From NCBI RefSeq assembly GCF_004005485.1, contig NZ_RZUL01000001.1, positions 682,001 through 746,000 on the forward strand: DNA of 64,000 nt, in the 5' to 3' direction. The notes beneath the pieces were generated by a model. The model saw only the letters and a list, made by a program, of their open reading frames with translations. It was not told the DNA's origin and ran no database searches. This document shows positions 7,924 through 17,634 of the stretch, in pieces. The position numbers and the translations under genes are program-made. The first letter of the stretch is position 1; each line of letters opens with the position of its first letter. This DNA comes from Sphingobium algorifonticola (GTDB lineage: Bacteria > Pseudomonadota > Alphaproteobacteria > Sphingomonadales > Sphingomonadaceae).

Positions 7924-9999
7924 ATGACAACCACACCCGTTCCGCCGCCCGTGGCCGCCACGCACCCGCACAGCTTCACCCATCATGGCATCACGATCGA
8001 GGATCCCTGGGCCTGGCTGCGCGATCCGGGCTATCCCCGCGTGACCGACGAAGCGGTGCTGGCCTATCTGCGGGAGGAGAATGCGTTCTTCGAAGCGGCG
8101 ATGGCCCCGCACAAGCCGCTGACCGACGCGCTGTTCGCCGAAATGAAGGGTCGCATCAAGGAAGACGACCGTTCGGTACCGCAGAAAGACGGCGATTATC
8201 TCTACTGGCGTGCGTTCGAAACAGGCGCGCAATATCGCAAATGGTATCGGCGGCCCGTGGCGGCCAGCGCGGACGGCCATGCCGACCATGTGATCCTGGA
8301 TGAAACCGCACTGGCGCAGGGTCATGACTATTTCCGTCTGGGCGCAATGTCCGTTTCGCCCTGCGGCCGATATCTTGCCTTCGCGGTCGATACTGACGGT
8401 TCGGAGCGGTTCGAGGCGCGGATCAAGGACCTGTCCACCGATAGCATGCTGCCGGATGTCATTCCGGGCACCTTGTCCTCGCTAGTGTGGACCAGCGACA
8501 GCAAGGGTCTGCTCTACAGCCTCGCCAACGACAACTGGCGGACCGACAATGCCCGGCTGCACTGGCTGGGGCATCCGGTGGAGAGCGATGTCGAACTGTT
8601 CCATGAGGATGACGAGGGGTTCCGCGTCAGCATCGGCCTCACATCCTCCGAAAAATGGATCGTGCTGTCGACCGGCGATCATGTCACGAGCGAGGCCTGG
8701 CTGCTGCCCGCGCATGATCCCCTGGCAAAGCCGCTGCTGGTTTCCGCGCGCCAGCCGGGCCGTGAATATGATGTCGACGAGCGGGAGGGTGCGCTCTACA
8801 TCCGCACCAACGACACGCACCCCAATTTCCGGCTCGTGACCGCAACGCTCGACCGGCCGGACGCATGGACCGAAGTCATCGCGCCATCCGACCGTTTCTA
8901 TCTCACCGATTTCACGCTGTTCAAACAGTTCTATGTCACTGAAGGGCGCGACGACGGCCTCGATCAAGTCGAAATCCGCGACTATGCGACGCATGCCGCC
9001 AAACGGATCGCCTTTCCCGAAGCAAGCTATTCCGCCAGCCTTGACGACAATCCCGAATATGACGTGACGAAACTGCGCATCGGCTATGAATCGATGGTCA
9101 CGCCCGACACGATCTACGACTATCATCTGGACGACGATCGGCTGGAAGTCCTCAAGGTCCAGGAAATCCCCTCGGGCTATGATGCGTCGGCCTATGCGAC
9201 AGAGCGGCTGATGATCGCGGCGCGCGACGGCACGCAGATCCCCGTGTCGATCGTCTATCCCCGGGATTTTGCCCGGGACGGCTCCGGGCCGCTGCATCTC
9301 TACGGCTATGGCGCCTATGGCATCGCGATGGAACCGGGCTTTTCCGCCGGGCGCCTGTCGCTGCTCGACCGGGGATTTGCCTTTGCGCTCGCGCATATCC
9401 GCGGCGGCGATGATCTCGGCCAGCAATGGTATCTGGATGGGAAGCTGGACAAGCGGACCAACACATTCAACGATTTCGTCGATGTGGCGAAAGGGCTGAT
9501 CGCTCTTGGCTACACGGCGCAAGGCCGGATCAGCATATCCGGCGGATCGGCGGGCGGCGAGCTGATGGGCGCGGTAATCAACAGCAACCCCGATCTGTGG
9601 GGCGCGGTGGTGGCGCACGTCCCCTTCGTGGACGTGCTCAACACGATGCTGGATGACAGCCTGCCGCTGACGCCGGGCGAATGGCCCGAATGGGGCAATC
9701 CGATCGAGGACAAGGCAGCGTTCGAAACGATCCTATCTTATTGTCCCTATCAGAACGTCACGCGTCAGGCCTATCCCCCCATGCTCGTCACCGCGGGGTT
9801 GAACGATCCGCGCGTCACTTATTGGGAACCGGCGAAATGGGTCGCCCGGCTGCGCGCGCACAAGACCGACGACAACATCCTGCTGTTCAAGACGAACATG
9901 GGGGCGGGCCATGGCGGCAAGTCGGGCCGGTTCGACAGCTTGCTGGAAGGCGCGGAGGAGTTTGCCTTCATCCTGTGGCAGATGGGGCTGGCGGAATAG
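7924..9999 (+). CDS. ptrB: Oligopeptidase B (S9A prolyl oligopeptidase family)
   Basis: A serine peptidase cutting after basic residues in short peptides. The 691 residues contain an N-terminal seven-bladed propeller region and a C-terminal alpha/beta-hydrolase domain. The nucleophile is in SGGSAGGELMG near residue 541, the acid in GLNDPRVTYW near 628 and the His in GAGHGGKSGR near 662. The start MTTTPVPPPVA fits the family; an upstream in-frame ATG at 7840 lies in the divergent gene's leader and looks unlikely. The thioesterase gene follows after 5 bp. No signal peptide, so cytoplasmic. Confidence 0.94.
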   Translation: MTTTPVPPPVAATHPHSFTHHGITIEDPWAWLRDPGYPRVTDEAVLAYLREENAFFEAAMAPHKPLTDALFAEMKGRIKEDDRSVPQKDGDYLYWRAFETGAQYRKWYRRPVAASADGHADHVILDETALAQGHDYFRLGAMSVSPCGRYLAFAVDTDGSERFEARIKDLSTDSMLPDVIPGTLSSLVWTSDSKGLLYSLANDNWRTDNARLHWLGHPVESDVELFHEDDEGFRVSIGLTSSEKWIVLSTGDHVTSEAWLLPAHDPLAKPLLVSARQPGREYDVDEREGALYIRTNDTHPNFRLVTATLDRPDAWTEVIAPSDRFYLTDFTLFKQFYVTEGRDDGLDQVEIRDYATHAAKRIAFPEASYSASLDDNPEYDVTKLRIGYESMVTPDTIYDYHLDDDRLEVLKVQEIPSGYDASAYATERLMIAARDGTQIPVSIVYPRDFARDGSGPLHLYGYGAYGIAMEPGFSAGRLSLLDRGFAFALAHIRGGDDLGQQWYLDGKLDKRTNTFNDFVDVAKGLIALGYTAQGRISISGGSAGGELMGAVINSNPDLWGAVVAHVPFVDVLNTMLDDSLPLTPGEWPEWGNPIEDKAAFETILSYCPYQNVTRQAYPPMLVTAGLNDPRVTYWEPAKWVARLRAHKTDDNILLFKTNMGAGHGGKSGRFDSLLEGAEEFAFILWQMGLAE

Positions 10000-10004
10000 G
10001 CCCC

Positions 10005-10400
10005 ATGCCGACGCCGTTCGTCACCACCATCACGGCCTTGCCCGGCCATATCGACGAAATGGGGCATGTGAACAATGCCGTCTGGGTGCAGTGGTTGCAG
10101 GAAGTGGCGACGCGCCACTGGCAGGCGGCGGCCGATCCGGCGCATGTCGACATCTATGTCTGGATCGTCAGCCGTCACGAAATCGACTATCGGGGTAATG
10201 TGCAGGCAGGCGATGTCGTGACAGCCCGCACCTGGGTCGGCGACGCACCTCGCGGGGCGCGCTTCGACCGGTTCGTGGAGTTTTCCGGGCCGGACGGCAA
10301 GATCTGCGTCAGCGCCAAATCGACCTGGGTCATGGTGGAGCGGGCCAGCGGACGCATTGGCCGCATTCCACCCGAGGTCGCCGCGCCCTTCCTGGCGTGA
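10005..10400 (+). CDS. Acyl-CoA thioesterase, hotdog fold (4HBT family)
   Basis: 131 residues with the 4HBT signature: HIDEMGHVNNAVWVQWLQE near the N-terminus has the catalytic Asp/Glu environment and the G-H-V-N-N-A turn, and the hotdog helix follows. It hydrolyses an acyl- or aroyl-CoA; the substrate is not readable. It starts 5 bp after the oligopeptidase B stop and is probably co-transcribed with it. Its stop lies 4 bp from that of the convergent alpha/beta hydrolase gene. Confidence 0.9.
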   Translation: MPTPFVTTITALPGHIDEMGHVNNAVWVQWLQEVATRHWQAAADPAHVDIYVWIVSRHEIDYRGNVQAGDVVTARTWVGDAPRGARFDRFVEFSGPDGKICVSAKSTWVMVERASGRIGRIPPEVAAPFLA

Positions 10401-10404
10401 TCGA

Positions 10405-11115
10405 TCAGTCGACGATCAGGCGGGCGATCGTGCGGATGGCCTTGGGGTCGGCGATGAACGCCATATGGGTGCAATCAAACTCCAGCGCCATGTCACGTTC
10501 GCCGTCCTGACCGCGCGCGCAGGCGGGCGCGACCACGCCGTCGCGCGCCGACCAGCAGGCAATTGTAGGAACTGCCGGCTTTTCGTTCAGGCGGCACTCC
10601 ACCGGCGGCCTGTCGACTGGATGGCCCGCGATGCGTTCATACATCCGCCAGGCATTGTTGGCGCGCGGATCGCCGGAAAACGGGCTGCCCATGGTGATGA
10701 CGCGATTGACGCGATCGGGTGCGCGCTTGGCATATTCGCGTGCGATCAGGCCACCCAGGCTCCACCCGATCAGCGTGACGGGACGCGTGTCGCCGATCGC
10801 GGCCACCCGCCGGTCGATCGCATCCAGCATGTCGGCGCTGACGCCCAGATTGCGCCCGAGGCCCCAGCCATGCACGGCAAAACCGGCATTGCGCAGCGAA
10901 CGGCGTAGCCGCGCCGTCGTATTGTCCGACGCGAGAAAGCCTGGCAGCACCAACACCGGCCGCCCCTCGCCCTGCACGGCGAGCGGCACCGGTCGGCCGA
11001 AAGCGGCGACCCAGCGCATATGCAGAAACGCGCGCACTTCCCCTGCCAGCAACGCTCTGGAGGGCGCAGCGACGCCAATGGCGCGGGAATCAGGCAGGGC
11101 GATAGCGCGAGACAT
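10405..11115 (-). CDS. Alpha/beta hydrolase (esterase/lipase-like)
   Basis: 236 residues with an oxyanion-hole stretch LVLPGFLASDNTT and the nucleophile elbow GWSLGGLIAREYA. A later SARDGVV (acid) and CTHMAFI (His) complete a plausible Ser-Asp-His triad. The set of features resembles small bacterial esterases that carry a short helical N-terminal stretch before the hydrolase core. No clear signal peptide. It is convergent with the thioesterase and downstream of the mitofilin-like gene on the same strand, with about 70 bp between. Substrate unknown. Confidence 0.85.
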   Translation of the reverse strand: MSRAIALPDSRAIGVAAPSRALLAGEVRAFLHMRWVAAFGRPVPLAVQGEGRPVLVLPGFLASDNTTARLRRSLRNAGFAVHGWGLGRNLGVSADMLDAIDRRVAAIGDTRPVTLIGWSLGGLIAREYAKRAPDRVNRVITMGSPFSGDPRANNAWRMYERIAGHPVDRPPVECRLNEKPAVPTIACWSARDGVVAPACARGQDGERDMALEFDCTHMAFIADPKAIRTIARLIVD

Positions 11116-11184
11116 CCCGCGACTATAAGCACCGGGAAGATTTATGAAAGATTTATGACGCGCAGATTGCGATAGAATGACGCA

Positions 11185-12186
11185 CTATTCGGGGGACGAC
11201 GGCATCGGCGGCGGAACGATGATCGGTGGGGGGGACGGAGCCGGTCCGGGCGGCAGAACAGCAGCGGGCGGACTTTCCAGAATCGCCGCAGTTTCGATCA
11301 GGTCGAGCGCCCGCCGCGCCTCGCGATAGCGGCGCGCCATGTCCAGCCAGCCTTCGGCCGCTGCCTTCCCCGGAAGCCGCCCCACTTCTTCCATCGCCGG
11401 GGCCACGCGGCCTGCCGCCAGCAGGCGTTCGATCCGGGGTATCGTGCGTTCAGGCAAGGGAGAGGGCGTCGCGGTCTTGCGGATGATGACGAGGTTGCGG
11501 GCCTCTTGCCGGAATGCCGTCCACCAGCTTGTGCCCGGCGGGCTGTGCGCGAGCGACGGCGCGATCTCGGCAAATCCGCCTTGCAGGTCCGTCAACGTTA
11601 CCGGTTCGCGCGCGGCATTGATGATCGTCGCCACCGCGCGCGGCTGCGCCTGACCGAACCTGAGCCGCAATTGTCCCTCGACATAGCCCAGCGGTGCGCC
11701 GCTATCGAGCGCGCGGCGCGCGGCGAAGGCGACCATCAGGCCCTCGGCACGCGTCGCATTGCCCGACGCAGTCTGCGCGGCCACCGAGATACGCGCCAGC
11801 CTGTCCTCGAGCTCCATCATGCGCACCGCCAGCAAATCCTGCCGCGCGGCATCCATCGGGCGTCCGCCTGCCAGATCCCGAGGCGGTTCGACCGGGGCTG
11901 CGCTGACGACGGCCTGCGGCGTTGCGGGTGCAACCCACCATCCGGCCAGACGCGGATACAACAATAGCGTCGCCGTGACACCACCCAGAAACGCGAGCAT
12001 CACGCCCGCGATCAGCCAGGGTGTGCGCCCGCGCCGCCGCTCCCGAAAGGCGCGCTGGACGGGCATGTCCGCGCCACCGGAACTGTCCCCCGTCGGGGCA
12101 GGCGACGGCTGCATACCGACCGGCGACTCGGGCGGTGCACGCTCGCCGCCGTCGCCACTGCCGGGCAGATTGACGCTGTCGTTCAT
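11185..12186 (-). CDS. Mitofilin/COG4223-like inner-membrane protein next to hemD
   Basis: 333 residues: a disordered Pro/Ser/Gly-rich N-terminus, one transmembrane helix near residues 57-78 (TPWLIAGVMLAFLGGVTATL), then a periplasmic helical domain and a proline-rich tail. The position directly after hemD, with a 4-bp ATGA overlap, is the conserved alphaproteobacterial setting for COG4223 proteins, relatives of mitochondrial Mic60/mitofilin that shape intracytoplasmic or cristae membranes. This copy is short and lacks an extended coiled coil, so the assignment rests mainly on architecture and position. Confidence 0.68.
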   Translation of the reverse strand: MNDSVNLPGSGDGGERAPPESPVGMQPSPAPTGDSSGGADMPVQRAFRERRRGRTPWLIAGVMLAFLGGVTATLLLYPRLAGWWVAPATPQAVVSAAPVEPPRDLAGGRPMDAARQDLLAVRMMELEDRLARISVAAQTASGNATRAEGLMVAFAARRALDSGAPLGYVEGQLRLRFGQAQPRAVATIINAAREPVTLTDLQGGFAEIAPSLAHSPPGTSWWTAFRQEARNLVIIRKTATPSPLPERTIPRIERLLAAGRVAPAMEEVGRLPGKAAAEGWLDMARRYREARRALDLIETAAILESPPAAVLPPGPAPSPPPIIVPPPMPSSPE

Positions 12187-12899
12187 GCCTGCTCCCTCTG
12201 TCCGGGGGCAAGGATGCGCGTTGCGACCGGGGTCTTGCCATCACATAGTTGTGCCGCGAGCGCCAGCATCTCTGCATCCTGCGGTCGGTCCGCCGCCTGC
12301 GCGCTGGCCCAGCCTTCGGCGCAGGCGGTGCAAGCCGCCCGACTGATGGCGACGATATGCAATGCGCGCCGTTCCGAAGGCGGCACCAGTGCGGCAAGCC
12401 GAGTACCGGCGCGGGGAGAATGGACGAGCAGGATCATGCCCGGCCGCAGCATCGCCCGCAGATCATCCGCATTGCCGCGTTCCACCGACGCGTAGACACA
12501 GGCGGAAGCGACGCGCAGGCCTTTGGGATCGAACAGCCGCACGTCACGCCCCGAAATGTGCAAGATGCGCGAAAAACTTTGTGCCGCAATCCGGTCGATC
12601 AACGGCTGGACACCTTCGTCGCCGCTTTCCACGCTGGCAAAGCCCGCCTCGCGCACGGCAGCAGCCGTCGTTGCCCCCACCGCAAATGCAGGCAGATGCG
12701 CATAGCGCGCCAGTTGCGGGCCGCCCAAGCGCGCGGCATTGGCGCTGGTGAACATCACGGCATCGACGAGATGCGGTTCCGGGCCGGTCCACGGCAACGG
12801 GGCGACAAGAAACAGCGGATAGCCCTGCACATCGAAACCATCGGCCCGCGCTCTGGCAAGCGTTCCTGCCGCGCCCGGCTCAGGGCGCAGGACAAGCAA
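12183..12899 (-). CDS. hemD: Uroporphyrinogen-III synthase
   Basis: Closes and rearranges hydroxymethylbilane to uroporphyrinogen III. The 238 residues begin with the family-typical LVLRPEPGA and contain FTSANAARL near the middle; sequence conservation in HemD is otherwise low. It follows hemC by 14 bp. The start is odd: no ATG or GTG is available, the codon at 12899 is TTG without a nearby ribosome binding site, and a good GGAGG lies further upstream, 7 nt before an in-frame ATA at 12917. The true N-terminus may therefore lie 3-6 codons upstream. The 3' end is coupled to the COG4223-like gene. Confidence 0.9.
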   Translation of the reverse strand: MLVLRPEPGAAGTLARARADGFDVQGYPLFLVAPLPWTGPEPHLVDAVMFTSANAARLGGPQLARYAHLPAFAVGATTAAAVREAGFASVESGDEGVQPLIDRIAAQSFSRILHISGRDVRLFDPKGLRVASACVYASVERGNADDLRAMLRPGMILLVHSPRAGTRLAALVPPSERRALHIVAISRAACTACAEGWASAQAADRPQDAEMLALAAQLCDGKTPVATRILAPGQREQA

Positions 12900-12913
12900 A
12901 GGCGGCAGCGCGA

Positions 12914-13870
12914 CTATGCCGATGCCTCCTGCGGCAGGTCGGTCGCGCCGTCGAACAGCGCGCGGATCGCGGGACTGGCCTTGCGCAACAGGGCCTGCCC
13001 CAGTGCCGACGCGGCGGCAGGATCGTCGCGCAAAAACAACGCGCTGTCCGACACATGCTCGCTTCCGTCACCGGTCAGTATTTCCGCGATCAGCAGGATG
13101 CCGTCCCCCTCGATCCGCGCCAGCGCGCCGATCGGGGAATGACAATTGCCGCCCAAGGCCAGCAGCAAGGCCCGCTCGGCCATCACGCAATCATAAGTGT
13201 CGGCGTCCGATATCGCCGCCAGATAGCCTTGCATGCGCGCATTGTCCGCCAGCGTCTCGATGCCGACCGCACCCTGCGCGGGCGCAGGCATCATGACGTC
13301 AAGAGCGATCGCATGGCCGATATCCTGCTGGCCGAGCCGGTCCAGGCCCGCCGCCGCGAGCAATGTCGCATCGACTTCGCCGGCCGTTACCTTGGCGAGG
13401 CGCGTGGCCACATTGCCGCGAAACAGGGTCGTCGTGATATCGGGGCGCAGCCGCCGCACCTGCGCCGAACGCCGCGGCGAGCTGGTCCCCAGAACGGCAC
13501 CCTGCCGCAGGTCGGCCAAGCTTTCCGCACCGATCAGCCGGTCGCGCACATCGGCGCGCGGCAGCATCGCGGCAATCATGATCTCGGACGGACGGACGGT
13601 CTCCACGTCCTTCATCGAATGCACCGCAAAATCGATATCCCGATCGATCAGGGCGCGATCAAGTTCCTTCGTCCACAGCGCCTTACCGCCGATATCCGCC
13701 AGTGCACGATCCTGAATGCGATCGCCGCTGGTCTTGACCGTCACGATCTTGATCGCCTCGCTCGGCCAGCCATGGGCGGCGCACAGCGCGTTGGCGACCA
13801 TATTGGCCTGCACAAGGGCAAGCGGCGATCCGCGCGTGCCCAGACGAAGAGGGGGAGACTGTTCGACCAT
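12914..13870 (-). CDS. hemC: Hydroxymethylbilane synthase (porphobilinogen deaminase)
   Basis: Joins four porphobilinogen molecules into hydroxymethylbilane in tetrapyrrole synthesis. 318 residues; the motifs are [14 protein letters not shown] at the N-terminus, [11 protein letters not shown], and [11 protein letters not shown] containing the Cys that carries the dipyrromethane cofactor. I start at the ATG at 13870 ([14 protein letters not shown]); the frame extends 10 codons upstream towards the divergent tsaD. HemD follows on the same strand, giving a hemC-hemD-COG4223 operon; hemH lies 45 kb away in this window. Confidence 0.95.
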   Translation of the reverse strand: MVEQSPPLRLGTRGSPLALVQANMVANALCAAHGWPSEAIKIVTVKTSGDRIQDRALADIGGKALWTKELDRALIDRDIDFAVHSMKDVETVRPSEIMIAAMLPRADVRDRLIGAESLADLRQGAVLGTSSPRRSAQVRRLRPDITTTLFRGNVATRLAKVTAGEVDATLLAAAGLDRLGQQDIGHAIALDVMMPAPAQGAVGIETLADNARMQGYLAAISDADTYDCVMAERALLLALGGNCHSPIGALARIEGDGILLIAEILTGDGSEHVSDSALFLRDDPAAASALGQALLRKASPAIRALFDGATDLPQEASA

Positions 13871-13914
13871 ATGTCGCTTTCTTCTATCCAGAGGTCGCAC
13901 TAGAGGGAAGCCCC

Positions 13915-14949
13915 ATGACGATCATCCTTGGTCTTGAATCCAGTTGCGACGAAACGGCAGCGGCGCTGGTCACACATGACGGGCGGATATTGGCGCACCG
14001 GCTTGCCACGCAGGAGGCGGAACATCGCCCCTATGGCGGGGTCGTGCCCGAACTGGCCGCCCGCGCGCATGTCGAGGTATTGACCCCGCTGGTCGAGGGG
14101 GCGCTGGCCGATGCCGGGCTGAAACTGGCCGATGTCGATGCGATCGCGGCGACCGCCGGGCCAGGTTTGATCGGCGGTGTGATGGTCGGGCTGGTCACGG
14201 GCAAGGCGCTGGCCCATGCAGCAGGAAAGCCGCTGATCGCCGTCAATCATCTCGAAGGCCATGCGCTGTCCCCGCGCCTGGCCGACCGGACGCTGCAGTT
14301 CCCGTATATGCTGCTGCTCGTTTCCGGCGGACATTGCCAATTGCTGCTGGTCCGGGGCGTCGGCGATTATGCGCGCCTCGCGACCACGATAGACGATGCG
14401 GCTGGCGAGGCGTTCGACAAGACGGCGAAGCTGCTGGGCCTGGGCTATCCGGGCGGCCCGGCGGTCGAGGCGGCGGCGACCCGCGGCAATCCGCACGGCG
14501 TACCGCTTCCCCGCCCGCTGGTAGGCACGGCCGAGCCGCATTTTTCCTTCGCGGGCCTGAAAAGCGCCGTGATGCGTGCCGCACAGGCAGGAACGCACAG
14601 CGTGGATGACATCGCCGCCAGTTTCCAGCAGGCGGCGATCGATTGCCTGATGGACCGTACCGCGCGGCAGCTGCGGGCGCATCGCGATGTCACGGCGCTG
14701 GTCGTCGCTGGCGGCGTGGCGGCGAATCAGGCGATCCGCGGCGCGCTGGCCGGGCTTGCCGCCGCATATGATCTGCCATTCGTCGCGCCACCGCTCTGGC
14801 TTTGCACGGACAATGGGGCGATGATCGCATGGGCAGGCGCGGAACGTTTCGCCCTGGGGCTGACCGACGGGCTGGATTTCGCCGCCCGCCCGCGCTGGCC
14901 GCTGGACCCGGATGCGCAAGCGGCGCGTGGCGCAGGAGTGAAGGCATGA
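13915..14949 (+). CDS. tsaD: tRNA N6-adenosine threonylcarbamoyltransferase
   Basis: Catalytic subunit transferring threonylcarbamoyl to A37 of ANN-decoding tRNAs. 344 residues of the ASKHA fold: [14 protein letters not shown] at the N-terminus, the iron-binding NHLEGH motif near residue 110, [11 protein letters not shown], the PGGPAVE stretch and the C-terminal [17 protein letters not shown] precedes the ATG. It is divergent from hemC (44 bp between starts) and overlaps gpsA by ATGA, so the two are translationally coupled, an arrangement common in alphaproteobacteria. Confidence 0.97.
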   Translation: MTIILGLESSCDETAAALVTHDGRILAHRLATQEAEHRPYGGVVPELAARAHVEVLTPLVEGALADAGLKLADVDAIAATAGPGLIGGVMVGLVTGKALAHAAGKPLIAVNHLEGHALSPRLADRTLQFPYMLLLVSGGHCQLLLVRGVGDYARLATTIDDAAGEAFDKTAKLLGLGYPGGPAVEAAATRGNPHGVPLPRPLVGTAEPHFSFAGLKSAVMRAAQAGTHSVDDIAASFQQAAIDCLMDRTARQLRAHRDVTALVVAGGVAANQAIRGALAGLAAAYDLPFVAPPLWLCTDNGAMIAWAGAERFALGLTDGLDFAARPRWPLDPDAQAARGAGVKA

Positions 14950-15929
14950 AGGTCGGCGTGATTGGAGCGGGCGCATGGGGCACCGCCCTGGCGCAGGTCG
15001 CGGCATCGGGCGGCGACGTTGTACGGTTGTGGGCGCGCGAACCCGAAGTCGTCGATGCCGTCAACCGGACGCGCGAAAATCCGTTGTATCTGCCGCGCAT
15101 CCCGCTCGCCCCCACGATCTTCGCGACCGCAGCTCTGGCCGATCTGGCCGATTGCGACGTCCTGCTGCTGGTGACGCCGGCCCAGCATCTGCGCAGCGTG
15201 CTGTCGGACGCGCCCGTCGCTGACAAGGCGCTGGTGCTGTGCTGCAAGGGGATAGAGGCGGGCACCGGATTGCTGATGTCGGAAACGACGCAGGCACTCT
15301 ACCCCGACACGCCGGTTGCCGTCCTGTCCGGCCCCACGTTCGCGCATGAGGTCGGGCGCGGCCTGCCCACGGCCGTGACGCTCGCCTGCGAGGACCGGGC
15401 CGTTGGCGAGGCGATTGCGGCCCGCATGAAGCGCCCGGCCTTCCGCCCCTATCTGTCTGACGATGTGATCGGCGCGGAGATCGGCGGGGCGGTCAAGAAT
15501 GTGATCGCCATCGGCTGCGGCGTCGCCCATGGCGCAGGCCTTGGCCTGAATGCGCGCGCCGCGTTGATCAGCCGGGGCTTTGCCGAAATGACGCGCTTCG
15601 GCCTGGCGCGCGGCGCACGGGCGGAAACGCTTGGCGGCCTTTCGGGTCTCGGCGATCTCGTCCTTACCTGCTCCTCCACCGATTCGCGCAATTTTTCACT
15701 GGGTACGGCGCTGGGCGAAGGACGCCCGGCGACCGAACTGCTTGCAAACCGGCGGACAGTGGCGGAGGGGGCGTTTACCGCGCCGGTATTGCGCGACGTG
15801 GCGCGCGCCGCCGCCATCGACATGCCCATCGTCGAAGCAGTGTGCCGCCTGCTGGACGGCAGCGCGCCGGTTGCCGAAGTGGTCGAAGCCCTGCTCGCGC
15901 GCCCGATCCGCGACGAGATCGTGCGCTGA
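14946..15929 (+). CDS. gpsA: Glycerol-3-phosphate dehydrogenase [NAD(P)+]
   Basis: Reduces dihydroxyacetone phosphate to sn-glycerol 3-phosphate for phospholipid synthesis. 327 residues: Rossmann motif [12 protein letters not shown] at the N-terminus, [11 protein letters not shown], the substrate-binding [11 protein letters not shown] with the catalytic Lys, and [12 protein letters not shown]. The ATG overlaps the tsaD stop, with GGAG just before it inside tsaD. Family length is normal. Confidence 0.97.
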   Translation: MKVGVIGAGAWGTALAQVAASGGDVVRLWAREPEVVDAVNRTRENPLYLPRIPLAPTIFATAALADLADCDVLLLVTPAQHLRSVLSDAPVADKALVLCCKGIEAGTGLLMSETTQALYPDTPVAVLSGPTFAHEVGRGLPTAVTLACEDRAVGEAIAARMKRPAFRPYLSDDVIGAEIGGAVKNVIAIGCGVAHGAGLGLNARAALISRGFAEMTRFGLARGARAETLGGLSGLGDLVLTCSSTDSRNFSLGTALGEGRPATELLANRRTVAEGAFTAPVLRDVARAAAIDMPIVEAVCRLLDGSAPVAEVVEALLARPIRDEIVR

Positions 15930-16041
15930 TGGCGGACATCCACCATATAGCCCTTCCCCAAAGCCACCCTTGTCCCATAGAGTTGCCGGTCACAGGCGAG
16001 AGGATCATCCCCATTTGGCGCCATTGCCAACTTCCGACGCC

Positions 16042-17559
16042 ATGACGGGCGTTTCAGCGCATGGCGCCACGGCCGCCGTGCGGAGCGATGATGCCGATAT
16101 CGCCGCGCTTGCGAAGGGTGGGCGGACCAATGTGCTGGGCTTCCTGCTGCGCCTTGCTGCGCGCCTGCCGTTCCTGTTCATCGCCGGGCGGCTTTACGGC
16201 GCGGACGTTCTGGGGCGTTTCGCTTATGCGATACTGGTGGTGGAGTTTGCCGCGCAGCTTGCCACCATGGGGTTGAAACGCGGCCTCGCGGGTGAACTGA
16301 GCCGGACCACGCGACCGCACAATCATGTCGTGGCGGAAGCGATGCTGGTGACGCTCGCCGCATCGCTGCTGGCGGCGGGGCTGCTGATCCTGTTCCCGCA
16401 AGCCATGTTCCCCAACAGCGGTATCAACGGCCTCGACCGCCTGTTGCCGCTCATCATCATCGCGATCGCCGGATCGGATGTTGCCCTTGCGGCCTGCGCC
16501 TATCGGTTCGACATCGCCGCCACGGTGCGTGCGCGCTCGATCATCGAACCCTGGGCCATAAGCTTTGGCGCCCTCGGCTTTTATTTCTATTCGACACGGG
16601 ATGGTCTGATCCTCGCCTATGTCGCGTCGATGATCCTCGCCCTTCTGGCCTCGCTGATCCCGATGGTGCGGCATTACGGCCTGCCGCGCGGCTGGCTGCC
16701 GCAGTGGCGGACCATGGGCCGCCTGACGCGCTACAATCTGCCGCTCGCGGCCGCCGATGCGGTGGAATGGGGTTCACGGCGGCTCGACATGGCGATCCTT
16801 GGCCTGTTCGCCGCACCTTATGTGGTCGGCATCTATTATGTCGCGCAGCAGGTCGCGTCGCTCCCGCAGAAGCTCAAGACCAGCTTCGACCCGATTCTTG
16901 GCCCGGTCATCACCCGCAACATCGCGGAAAACAATCTGCCCGCGATTGCGCGGCAAGTCAGCCAGGTCGGCTTCTGGATCATCGCGGCACAGGCGGGGAT
17001 CGCGCTGGCACTCGGCATTCCGGGTGAGGCTGTGATGGGCCTGGTCGGCCCCAACTTCGTTGGCGGCACCGGGGCGCTGGCATTCCTGCTGATCGCCGAA
17101 GTGGTGGCCGCCACCGCCGTAGTCAGCGAATCGGCGCTGGTCTATATGGCGCGGCACCGCAATCTGATGATTTCGCTGGCGATGATCGCGGTGCAGGCGG
17201 GCTTGAGCTTTGCGCTCATCCTAGCCGCCCGCAACGCCGGATTTGGCCCGCTGGTTCTCGCCGCGGCACCGGCGGCGGCGCTTGCCATCGCTTTGGGCCT
17301 CAGTTCCTTCGTCAAGGCTCGGCTGCTTTCGGGGCTGCTCGACGCGCCCGTCAACGTGTGGCGCGGCGCGCTGCTGTGGGCGGCGGCCGCGGCTACTCTC
17401 GCCGGGGCGGCCTTCGTCGCGCTGCCGCACTATCTCGAATGGGTGGAACTGGTGGTCGGCGTTCCCGCGATACTGGCGGTCTATGCGCTGGTCATCTGGC
17501 GGCGCGGCTTTGCGGCCGAAGACCGCGCCCTGTTCCGCAAGGCTGCGCCGGTCGCCTAG
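16042..17559 (+). CDS. Polysaccharide flippase / lipopolysaccharide biosynthesis membrane protein (MATE/Wzx-like)
   Basis: 505 residues with about 12-14 hydrophobic helices covering most of the length, and positively charged loops of the MOP-superfamily flippases that move lipid-linked oligosaccharides across the inner membrane. A ribosome binding site is not evident. The ATG at 16042 is the first start after gpsA; the frame extends back into gpsA but that part is antisense-like shadow. No glycosyltransferase lies immediately beside it, so its substrate is unknown. The gene is followed by a nested palindrome and the convergent adenosine kinase gene. Confidence 0.87.
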   Translation: MTGVSAHGATAAVRSDDADIAALAKGGRTNVLGFLLRLAARLPFLFIAGRLYGADVLGRFAYAILVVEFAAQLATMGLKRGLAGELSRTTRPHNHVVAEAMLVTLAASLLAAGLLILFPQAMFPNSGINGLDRLLPLIIIAIAGSDVALAACAYRFDIAATVRARSIIEPWAISFGALGFYFYSTRDGLILAYVASMILALLASLIPMVRHYGLPRGWLPQWRTMGRLTRYNLPLAAADAVEWGSRRLDMAILGLFAAPYVVGIYYVAQQVASLPQKLKTSFDPILGPVITRNIAENNLPAIARQVSQVGFWIIAAQAGIALALGIPGEAVMGLVGPNFVGGTGALAFLLIAEVVAATAVVSESALVYMARHRNLMISLAMIAVQAGLSFALILAARNAGFGPLVLAAAPAAALAIALGLSSFVKARLLSGLLDAPVNVWRGALLWAAAAATLAGAAFVALPHYLEWVELVVGVPAILAVYALVIWRRGFAAEDRALFRKAAPVA

Positions 17560-17579
17560 ACCTTGTTCGTTGTTTGGTC

Positions 17580-17622
17580 GTGATTTCCGAGCCGTGAAAT
17601 GTTCCATTTCACTCGAAATCAC
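17580..17622. repeat. Nested inverted repeat between convergent genes
   Basis: The outer arms GTGATTTC (17580-17587) and GAAATCAC (17615-17622) are perfectly complementary. They enclose a perfect hairpin GTGAAATG-TTC-CATTTCAC (17594-17612). It sits in the 75-bp gap between the flippase (+) and adenosine kinase (-), so it can act as a bidirectional transcription terminator; the lack of a T run leaves open a dispersed palindromic repeat. Confidence 0.6.
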
Positions 17623-17634
17623 TCTGACCCGCCC

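Noticed and set aside
15631..16041. Upstream extension of the flippase frame into gpsA
   Set aside because: This part lies in another frame of gpsA and has no hydrophobic or flippase-like pattern.
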